DNA from: Caldifarciminota bacterium
GTDB lineage: Bacteria; Hydrothermota; Tepidihabitantia; Tepidihabitantales; Tepidihabitantaceae
Direction: 5' to 3'
NCBI GenBank assembly: GCA_016935295.1
Contig: JAFGRF010000283.1
Location: 1 to 11,294, forward strand
Length of the DNA: 11,294 nucleotides
A program made the translations under genes and the position numbers. The first letter of the stretch is position 1; every line of letters begins with the position of its first letter. Below are positions 6,599 to 11,294 of this stretch, one piece after another. The notes below the pieces were generated by a model that saw only the letters and a list, made by a program, of their open reading frames with translations, was not told where the DNA came from and did no database searches.

Positions 6599-7957
6599 TT
6601 AGAGGATTCCCAAGAGGTGACGGGCGGTTACCACGAGGTCAGCCTGCTGGACAAGCTGCCGGCTCAGCCGGAGCTGGCTTTCGAGCAGGGCGGTTCTCAA
6701 CTGGAGCACATCCGTGCTGGTGCGGCGGCCGGCCAGGTATTCAGCCAGCGCCATGTCCAGGTTCAGCCGGGCCAGCTCCGTCGCGCGGCGCAGGGAGGCG
6801 ACCTGTTCATTGGCGGCCGCAATGCTGCCGAGAGTGTTCTGAATACGAACGTGAAGGCCCGAGCGGTAGTAGCCGGCATCGGATTCGGTCGACCGACGCC
6901 GCAGTTCCGCGGCCCTGACCGCGCTGGCCGTGCGCAGGCCGTCAAAGAGCGGGACGTTTGCGACAACCCCGGCGCCGTAGCGTTTGTTGTCATCGAAAGT
7001 AAAACCTGCGTTCCAGAATTCCCAGCCGTACCAGGCCTGCAATGCCAGGCTCGGCATCTGTGCCGAGCGTGCCGCGGTGATCGCGGCGCGGGACTGGTCA
7101 AGCTGGGCGGCCCAGGCTTTGAGCAACGGGTGGTTCTTGTCCCCCAGGACCAGTGCCGAGTCAGGGAGGAAACCCGGTTTGGTTTCCGCTATCGAGTCGG
7201 CGGGCAGGAGCTCAGCTCTGAAGGAGATTCCGGCCAGTTGACAGAGGTTGAGTACGGTTGCGGAGCGGTCGGCGCGCGTGCTGTTGATGCGGCTCTCGAT
7301 TTCCAAGAGCATCGCCTCGTGGCGTCCCTCTTCGACCGAGGAAATCCTGCCGGCCCGGGCGAGCAGGCGCGTTAGGTCCAGTTGTGCTTCGATACCGGCC
7401 AGATTTTCCTCGAGGACCGACAGTTCGACGTCGAGCAACTGCAGGCGGTGATAGCGCAGGGCGATTTCCAGCTTGAGGTCAAGGCGGGCCTGGGCCAGCA
7501 GGGCGTCGCTCCGGCTCAACTTCGCCTGAAGCAGGTGGAGTTGTGCCGAGCGCCGGCCGCCGTCGTAGATGTTCTGGCGCAGGTTGAAAGAGCCAAGCAT
7601 GTCGTGGGGCTGGTTGCCGACAAATGGTACTTTGGTGCTGGGGATTATATCGAGATAGGAGTAGCCGGCCTGGGCTGAAAGTTCGGGAAAGTAGCTGCCG
7701 TAATGACCCCGGAGCTCGGTGGAATCGGCCGAGAGTACCTGACCACGGGCAAGCAGTCCTTCGTTGTGTGCGAGGCCGGATTCCCAGAGGTCCGCCATCG
7801 AGACGACCATGGTATCTCCGGCATGCGCAAGGCCGGCGAGCAGCACAGCGACTGCGAATATCGATAGCCGCAAGCGGGTCGTACCATGTCTGCATCTCGG
7901 AAGCAAGGCGAGCGCGGTCACGCCCGCAAGCAGTATGAGGTCAAGGGTTGATTCCAT
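6599..7957 (-). CDS. TolC-family outer-membrane efflux protein
   Basis: Outer-membrane channel of the tripartite pump encoded directly downstream. The 452-residue product has the two-repeat OEP layout. Repeat 1 includes SYFPELSAQAGYSY (88-101) and YDGGRRSAQLHLLQAKL (131-147), followed by long helices (about 150-245). Repeat 2 includes AARSAQMPSLALQAWYGW (295-312), NVPLFDGLRTASAVRAAEL (334-352) and helices to about 445. These P-L-GxYF/P-L-A strand motifs and the PLFDG turn are standard for TolC relatives. I chose ATG 7957 because AGGAG lies 5 nt upstream; a GTG at 7963 overlaps that ribosome site. The N-terminus is odd. A hydrophobic stretch (5-19) is followed by Arg/His-rich residues (21-30) and then a second, better signal peptide core (31-46, cleavage likely after AHA). 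A later TTG (codon 29) would give a conventional signal peptide. It is the first gene of the RND block after a 386-bp gap. Confidence 0.93.
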   Translation of the reverse strand: MESTLDLILLAGVTALALLPRCRHGTTRLRLSIFAVAVLLAGLAHAGDTMVVSMADLWESGLAHNEGLLARGQVLSADSTELRGHYGSYFPELSAQAGYSYLDIIPSTKVPFVGNQPHDMLGSFNLRQNIYDGGRRSAQLHLLQAKLSRSDALLAQARLDLKLEIALRYHRLQLLDVELSVLEENLAGIEAQLDLTRLLARAGRISSVEEGRHEAMLLEIESRINSTRADRSATVLNLCQLAGISFRAELLPADSIAETKPGFLPDSALVLGDKNHPLLKAWAAQLDQSRAAITAARSAQMPSLALQAWYGWEFWNAGFTFDDNKRYGAGVVANVPLFDGLRTASAVRAAELRRRSTESDAGYYRSGLHVRIQNTLGSIAAANEQVASLRRATELARLNLDMALAEYLAGRRTSTDVLQLRTALLESQLRLSRQLVQQADLVVTARHLLGIL

Positions 7958-7962
7958 AAGCA

Positions 7963-7967
7963 CTCCT
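7963..7967 (-). promoter_or_regulatory. Ribosome-binding site of the TolC-family gene
   Basis: AGGAG, 5 nt before ATG 7957. It is the best ribosome site near the 5' end of this gene and fixes the start, although that start leaves an unusual double hydrophobic N-terminus. Confidence 0.65.
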
Positions 7968-8133
7968 GTGCCGTCGGGCCTGCGGCCGCGTATGCTCCAC
8001 GCCGCGCGATGCCGTCGACTACGGCTCGCCGGCCAGCTTTCGCGTCATTGAGATGGACACGCGCCCCGTGCGGTTCCTGCGGGTGAATATCCAGAAGCTG
8101 CCGGGATGTTAAGAGATGGTTGCAGATAAACTG

Positions 8134-8161
8134 AGTCTAGGAGTTTGAGGCGGACTTTCAA
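8134..8161 (-). promoter_or_regulatory. Candidate promoter 2 for the RND block, with overlapping dyad
   Basis: Reading the minus strand: TTGAAA (8161-8156), a 16-bp spacer, then TAGACT (8139-8134). These match the sigma-70 consensus at 5/6 and 4/6 positions. The -35 end is overlapped by an imperfect inverted repeat, TTCA(a)GGGA / TCCCTGAA (8157-8181), with an 8-nt centre. A repressor bound there would block the -35 box. The sigma consensus of this organism is unknown, so this is tentative. Confidence 0.3.
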
Positions 8162-8207
8162 GGGAAATGTGAATCCCTGAATCCGACATCGAACCGCCAA
8201 GCCCGTC

Positions 8208-8236
8208 GAGGTATCGTACTGCGGTACGAATGTCAA
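8208..8236 (-). promoter_or_regulatory. Candidate promoter 1 with a perfect dyad in its spacer
   Basis: TTGACA (8236-8231) is a perfect -35 hexamer. A perfect dyad, TCGTAC-CGCA-GTACGA (8229-8214), fills the 17-bp spacer almost exactly. It is followed by TACCTC (8213-8208), a weak -10. The placement of a dyad between -35 and -10 is that of a regulator operator. Without a T-run it is not a terminator of the upstream operon. No regulator gene is visible in the window. Confidence 0.35.
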
Positions 8237-8343
8237 CCTTGGCGTTCACTCTGCTTCGGGCGCTGGTTCTATCGCGGTTTAGGGGCGAATGAAGAACGCG
8301 CTTCAGTTGCCCGACGGCACCGTAAGTCCCTCGTCGCGTCAGC

Positions 8344-8580
8344 TCACCTGCCGCCGAGCAGCTTCTTCAGCTCGTCCTTTGACGGGACCTTGCCCTGGCT
8401 CACGACCTTGCCGTCAATGACAAGGCCCGGTGTCATAAAGATGCCCATTGAGGCGAAGAGCTTCAGGTCCTTCACGTGTTCGATGTCCGCGGCAATGTTC
8501 AGCTCGGCAAGCGTGTCAATGACGCGCTTCTCAAGCTCCTGGCAACGGGCACAGCCTATGCCGAGAATCTTGACTACCAT
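8344..8580 (-). CDS. Small thioredoxin-like redox-active disulfide protein (TM0996/MTH895 type)
   Basis: Cytosolic mini-thioredoxin of 78 residues, the usual size of the 'redox-active disulfide protein 2' family. It begins directly with a beta-strand, VKILGIGCARC, with the CxxC redox site at Cys10-Cys13, and keeps the cis-Pro segment IFMTPGLVIDG (47-57) and the C-terminal helix PSKDELKKLL (66-75). There is no signal peptide. AAAGGAG lies 5 nt before ATG 8580, and only 2 nt separate it from the arsC stop. Members of this family are often encoded beside DUF318 permeases, as here. The likely role is thiol exchange with ArsC or with the permease's cysteines, or handling of As(III); which one is not shown by the sequence. 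A degenerate paralogue lies at 2148-2387. Confidence 0.93.
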   Translation of the reverse strand: MVVKILGIGCARCQELEKRVIDTLAELNIAADIEHVKDLKLFASMGIFMTPGLVIDGKVVSQGKVPSKDELKKLLGGR

Positions 8581-8582
8581 TG

Positions 8583-8987
8583 TTACTCCTTTGTCTTTGA
8601 AAGGCCCAGGTCGGTGAGCAGCTTCGATACTTCGGCCTTGATGATGTCCCGCACTCGGCGGAACTCAGCAATGTCCTTGCCGTGCGGGTCGGGTATCTCC
8701 CACTTCACTTCCTTTGCACCAGGCAGAAACGGGCAGACGACTTCACAGCCCATCGTTACGAGATAGCCATACTTGAGGTCCGGCAGGTCCTTGAATCCCT
8801 GGGGTCGGGCAGCGGAGATGTCGATGCCGACCTCCTGCATTACGGCGACCGAGTTGGGCTGAACCATCGCGGCCGGACTGGACCCAGCCGAGGCGCATTC
8901 GACATCCCGGCCAAACTCGCGGCAGTATGCCTCGGCCATCTGGCTGCGCGCCGAGTTGCCGACGCACGCGAAGAGGATGCGAATCAC
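8583..8987 (-). CDS. arsC: Arsenate reductase, low-molecular-weight phosphatase type
   Basis: Reduces arsenate to arsenite in the cytosol using an internal disulfide relay that is then recycled by thioredoxin-like proteins. The 134-residue product has the phosphatase P-loop CVGNSARS with Cys8 and Arg14 (C-X5-R), the redox pair Cys81/Cys85 in MGCEVVCPFLPG (79-90), and the acid Asp100 in IPDPHGKD (98-105). The C-X3-C spacing of the pair, rather than the longer spacing of the plasmid pI258 enzyme, is seen in many other ArsC proteins. The GTG start at 8987 overlaps the permease stop as GTGA. The frame is open far upstream, but an earlier start would run deep into the permease gene and add residues that match nothing. 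The disulfide protein gene follows after 2 nt, a plausible reductant supplier. Confidence 0.95.
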   Translation of the reverse strand: MIRILFACVGNSARSQMAEAYCREFGRDVECASAGSSPAAMVQPNSVAVMQEVGIDISAARPQGFKDLPDLKYGYLVTMGCEVVCPFLPGAKEVKWEIPDPHGKDIAEFRRVRDIIKAEVSKLLTDLGLSKTKE

Positions 8988-10156
8988 GCCAGTGTCCCGT
9001 AGATCAGACCGACAAAGGTTGAGAGGACGACGACGAGCAGGATGTAGGTGAACGCGCGCTTCGGGCCAATGGTGCGGGTTATGACAATCATCGAGGGCAG
9101 GGAAAGGGCCGGGCCGGATAGGAGCAGTGCAAGCGCCGGCCCTTTTCCCATGCCGGAACCGAGAAGGCCCTGGATGATGGGGATTTCGGTCAGCGTGGCG
9201 AAGTACATGAGGGCTCCCGAGACCGAGGCGAAGAAGTTGGACCAAAGCGAGTTGCCTCCGACCAGACCGGATATGGCCGAATCCGGGATGATGCCCGCGT
9301 TCAGGCCCGGCCGGCCGAGCAGGAATCCGGCGACGAACACGCCGCCGAAGAGCAGAGGCATAATCTGCTTGGCGAAGGTCCAGGTCGATGCCACCCAGTC
9401 CTTCATCTCCTGCCGGTTGAACCAGCGCCAGAGCATCAGGGCGAGGCCAAGCAGGGATGCTCCGGCCAGGTACCAGTGAACCGAGTAGACCGCATTGTAG
9501 AAGCCGATTGGTTCCTTCGGCTTGCCCCAGGTCAGGAAGATGAGCGCGAGAATCATTGCGGCGAAGTAGAGGATGTTCTGCCAGAGCCGGCGGCCGCCCT
9601 TCGTGGCCTCAAGGTTGAAGCCGGCCTGGGATTCGGCCCGCTGCCTCTCCGATTTCATAAAGATGAAGGCCATGAGCAGGCCGATGATAACGGAGAAGAT
9701 GACGGCGCCAATGGCGCGCGCGGCACCGAGTTCCAGTCCGAGCACTCGACCGGTCATCAAGATGGCTAGTACGTTGATGGCCGGGCCCGAGTAAAGGAAG
9801 GTCGAGGCGACCCCCAGCCCGGCGCCGGCGTAGTAGATACCCATGAACATCGGCAGGACGGTGCAGGAGCAGACCGCAAGAATCGCGCCCGAAACCGAGG
9901 CGATGGAGTAGGCCAGCGCCTTGTTCGACTTCGGGCCGAAGTACTTGAGGACGGCTTCTTTGGAGATGAAGTTCTGGATTGCGCCGGCGATGAAGAAGGC
10001 TGGCACGAGGCAGAGGAGAACGTGGAGCCGGGCGTATTCCTGCAGCATCTGGAAGCCCTCGAGCAGGGCGCCCTGAATCCGTGCCCCGCCGAGCGGCACG
10101 AAGTAGAAGAACAGGAAGACGGCGAGGATGACGATGAACTTGTAGTGTTCTTTCAT
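8984..10156 (-). CDS. DUF318/ArsP-family membrane permease
   Basis: Inner-membrane permease of the PF03773 family; studied members export trivalent organoarsenicals (ArsP) or are linked to metal/metalloid resistance. The 390 residues show about eight to ten hydrophobic segments in two similar halves, joined by a polar linker (about 168-190). Marks are AVCSCTVLPMFMGIYYAGAG (94-113) with the paired Cys96 and Cys98, TFLYSGPAINVLAI (119-132), ATLTEIPIIQGLL (320-332) and its second-half counterpart LLLSGPALSLPSM (344-356). ATG 10156 is preceded by GGAG at a 10-nt distance, right after an intercistronic hairpin. The gene overlaps arsC and sits downstream of a thioredoxin lipoprotein, which supports an arsenic or thiol-reactive metalloid substrate. 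The exact substrate is inference. Confidence 0.92.
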   Translation of the reverse strand: MKEHYKFIVILAVFLFFYFVPLGGARIQGALLEGFQMLQEYARLHVLLCLVPAFFIAGAIQNFISKEAVLKYFGPKSNKALAYSIASVSGAILAVCSCTVLPMFMGIYYAGAGLGVASTFLYSGPAINVLAILMTGRVLGLELGAARAIGAVIFSVIIGLLMAFIFMKSERQRAESQAGFNLEATKGGRRLWQNILYFAAMILALIFLTWGKPKEPIGFYNAVYSVHWYLAGASLLGLALMLWRWFNRQEMKDWVASTWTFAKQIMPLLFGGVFVAGFLLGRPGLNAGIIPDSAISGLVGGNSLWSNFFASVSGALMYFATLTEIPIIQGLLGSGMGKGPALALLLSGPALSLPSMIVITRTIGPKRAFTYILLVVVLSTFVGLIYGTLA

Positions 10157-10171
10157 GCTACCGAGTCTCCG

Positions 10172-10190
10172 GCCGGCGACACGCGCCGGC
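10172..10190 (-). promoter_or_regulatory. Intercistronic hairpin, copy B (before the permease gene)
   Basis: On the transcript GCCGGC-GCGUGUC-GCCGGC, extendable by one G-C pair (10191/10171). It begins 11 nt after the stop of the thioredoxin lipoprotein gene and ends immediately before the GGAG ribosome site of the permease. Loop, stem length and stop-to-stem distance are identical to copy A at 1886-1904, and two stem pairs differ by compensatory change (U-A to C-G and A-U to G-C). There is no U-run. Confidence 0.6.
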
Positions 10191-10201
10191 CCTCAGTACC
10201 C

Positions 10202-10789
10202 TCAGGTCAGGCATTCGGTTGCCGGGGCCGGTTTGACCGCCCCGGTTATGATTGGCATCCCGAACTCGCGGAACCTCGCTTCTATCGAGTCACGCGGGTA
10301 GACGCCGATGTGCCTGAACAGCTCTTTGCCGGCGGCGTCGATGAAGACCTGCGTTGGGATCGTCACAATCTTGAACTGCTTCGTCAGTTCCTTGTCCTCG
10401 TAGACATTGATGATCCGGATGTCAACCTTGCCTTTGTAGTCCGCGATCATCGGGTTGAGGATTTGCTTCATCGTCTTGCAGGGTATGCAGTTCTCGGAGC
10501 CGAAGTCCCACATCTTCGGCAATTCCCCGGGGTTCTCCGTGACTTTCTCTGGTTCCGGCCGCGGGTCCCGAGGCCGCGGCGCTTCCCTATTGACCAACTC
10601 GGGTTGTTCTGAGCCGGGCTGGATAACGGCCGCTGCGGCCGTATCCAGTACCGTGTCACAGATGGCCCCGGCTTGAGCCGTGGTATCAGCAGCGGGTGTA
10701 ACCGTCGCCTTGGCACCGCCGCCGCAGCCGGGCGCCAGCATCAGGGCGAGGCCGGCCACCATCACGGTCAGAAGCAGTCGTCTCAGCAT
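10202..10789 (-). CDS. Thioredoxin-fold lipoprotein, extracytoplasmic
   Basis: Predicted membrane-anchored periplasmic thiol-disulfide protein of 195 residues. A signal peptide (1-21) ends in a lipobox-like APGC with Cys22. A low-complexity Ala/Thr/Pro/Arg linker (about 23-90) carries one extra Cys44. The thioredoxin domain (about 92-180) has the redox site CIPC (101-104) followed by KTMKQILNPM, then IRIINVYED (125-132), the cis-Pro segment IVTIPTQVFID (141-151) and GKELFRHIGVY (154-164). The tail ends in Cys193-Leu-Thr. It would take electrons from the CcdA-type protein encoded just upstream (12-nt gap) and reduce extracytoplasmic partners. I chose ATG 10789, 9 nt after AGGAG; GTG 10792 and TTG 10798 are in-frame alternatives. 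The AGGAG overlaps the TAG stop of the upstream gene, and the frames are the same. Confidence 0.92.
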   Translation of the reverse strand: MLRRLLLTVMVAGLALMLAPGCGGGAKATVTPAADTTAQAGAICDTVLDTAAAAVIQPGSEQPELVNREAPRPRDPRPEPEKVTENPGELPKMWDFGSENCIPCKTMKQILNPMIADYKGKVDIRIINVYEDKELTKQFKIVTIPTQVFIDAAGKELFRHIGVYPRDSIEARFREFGMPIITGAVKPAPATECLT

Positions 10790-10798
10790 CACATTCAA

Positions 10799-10803
10799 CT
10801 CCT
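10799..10803 (-). promoter_or_regulatory. Ribosome-binding site of the thioredoxin lipoprotein
   Basis: AGGAG, embedded in the upstream gene's stop (T-AGGAG), 9 nt before ATG 10789 and 6 nt before GTG 10792. This arrangement ties translation of the two redox genes together. Confidence 0.6.
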
Positions 10804-11294
10804 ATCGTTTGAAGATGTCATACAGGAAATACGCGGCCACGAGCAGGAGCAGCACGCCCGAGGCCTTCTTGAGAATGGTCGAGGCCTTCTTCAGGCCCTT
10901 GGAGTTCACCATTGCTTCGGCGATTCCCATCGAACTCCCGGCAGCCAGCACGAGCACCGAGTGGCCGAGCGCATAGGTGAAGAGCAGCAGCCCGCCGTAC
11001 ACTACGTTACCCTTTGACGCAACGTAGGACAGGAGCACGGCGAGCACGGGCATCGCGCAGGGCGTGGCGATGACACCGGTCAGCGCGCCGAGCAGGAACG
11101 CGCCGACGATGCCGCCCGCCTTTGGTGCGAAGCCGCGCGGCATCGGTATCTCGAAGTTGGGGAAGAAGAGGATCTGTCCACCCATCACAACGCAGACGAC
11201 GATAATGAGGATAGGCCAGAATCTGGAAGTCGTGCCAAAGAGCGTGCCGGCGAGGCTGGCGACCATGCCGAGCACGGTGAACGCGGCGGCGATG
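10802..11294 (-). CDS. CcdA/DsbD-type membrane electron-transfer protein, C-terminal part (cut at right edge)
   Basis: Inner-membrane protein that moves reducing equivalents from cytosolic thioredoxin to extracytoplasmic thioredoxin-like proteins. About 163 codons are present; the frame continues past the right edge, so the start and the first conserved Cys are missing. The visible part has a hydrophobic segment near the edge, then RFWPILIIVVCVVMGG, the diagnostic GVIATPCAMPVLAVLLSYVA with the redox Cys in the TPCAMP motif, and LLLFTYALGHSVLVLAAGSS. A final hydrophobic stretch ends ..DIFKR. Its stop is TAG, the only normal amber stop in the window. The next gene starts 12 nt on and encodes its probable partner, the thioredoxin lipoprotein. 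DsbD-like fusion at the missing N-terminus cannot be excluded. Confidence 0.9.
   Translation of the reverse strand, partial: IAAAFTVLGMVASLAGTLFGTTSRFWPILIIVVCVVMGGQILFFPNFEIPMPRGFAPKAGGIVGAFLLGALTGVIATPCAMPVLAVLLSYVASKGNVVYGGLLLFTYALGHSVLVLAAGSSMGIAEAMVNSKGLKKASTILKKASGVLLLLVAAYFLYDIFKR

Larger units (their letters stand above)
7968..8343. other. Long intergenic region upstream of the RND block
   Basis: The only gap over 300 bp in the window. I see no convincing gene: a 63-codon frame at 8236-8045 lacks a ribosome site and any recognisable feature. The gap contains two dyads coupled to promoter-like hexamers (8208-8236 and 8134-8181), a small inverted repeat GCCGT-CGACT-ACGGC (8011-8025) and one more copy of the octamer GACACGCG (8056-8063) found in both intercistronic hairpins. 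A transcript from either candidate promoter would have an untranslated leader of roughly 170-245 nt before the TolC-family start. No intrinsic terminator with a U-run is visible after the upstream gene. Confidence 0.6.

Noticed and set aside
5885..7375. 496-codon open frame on the plus strand
   Set aside because: It lies antisense to the adaptor and TolC-family genes, whose motifs are unmistakable. Long antisense frames are expected in GC-rich coding DNA, and its translation shows no domain.
8011..8025. Inverted repeat GCCGT-CGACT-ACGGC as a regulatory hairpin
   Set aside because: A 5-bp stem in GC-rich DNA is expected by chance, and no associated promoter or ribosome site is present.
8045..8236. 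63-codon frame on the minus strand in the long intergenic gap
   Set aside because: No ribosome site, no hydrophobic or motif pattern, and it overlaps both candidate promoter dyads. It is best explained as chance in GC-rich DNA.
8988..9245. Upstream extension of arsC
   Set aside because: The frame is open but runs through the permease gene. The extra residues look like frame-shifted permease sequence, and GTG 8987 at the GTGA overlap gives the normal family length.
1..11294. Mobile element or CRISPR signals
   Set aside because: No transposase, integrase, terminal repeats or spaced repeats were found. The only long repeat is the diverged pair of disulfide-protein genes.

Overview
The window is GC-rich and every convincing gene lies on the minus strand, so transcription runs from the right end to the left. 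Lipoprotein signals (lipobox Cys), a TolC-type outer-membrane channel and an RND pump with its periplasmic adaptor show a diderm (Gram-negative-type) bacterium. I cannot name the species. The gene order and GTG-rich starts would fit an uncultured metagenomic lineage, but that is a guess. No tRNA, rRNA, CRISPR array, transposase or integrase is visible.

In order of transcription: (1) 11294-8344 is a tight run of five genes. These are the end of a CcdA/DsbD-type membrane electron carrier (cut by the window edge), a periplasmic thioredoxin-fold lipoprotein, a DUF318/ArsP-type permease, a low-molecular-weight-phosphatase-type arsenate reductase and a small cytosolic redox disulfide protein. (2) 8343-7958 is the only long non-coding gap. 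It holds two candidate promoter/operator dyads for the next block. (3) 7957-2384 encodes a tripartite RND efflux system (outer-membrane factor, adaptor, inner-membrane pump). (4) 2387-640 holds a second copy of the small disulfide protein, interrupted by one amber codon, then an undescribed cysteine-rich mini-lipoprotein, then an ACR3 arsenite exporter. (5) 485-1 is the start of a MATE-family transporter that runs off the left end.

The gene set reads as an arsenic/metalloid resistance island. ArsC reduces arsenate and ACR3 exports arsenite. The DUF318 permease may export trivalent organoarsenicals or another metalloid. CcdA plus the thioredoxin lipoprotein can carry reducing power across the inner membrane, and the cysteine-rich lipoprotein could bind the metalloid outside the cytoplasm. 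The RND cassette is inserted between two homologous copies of the small disulfide gene.

The most interesting non-coding signal is a pair of intercistronic hairpins, 1886-1904 and 10172-10190. Both start exactly 11 nt after a stop codon and just before the ribosome-binding site of a membrane transporter gene (ACR3 and the permease). They share an identical 7-nt loop, and their stems differ by two compensatory base-pair changes. This looks like a conserved RNA element. The stretches joining stop codon to hairpin, and even the last codons of the preceding genes, are also alike.
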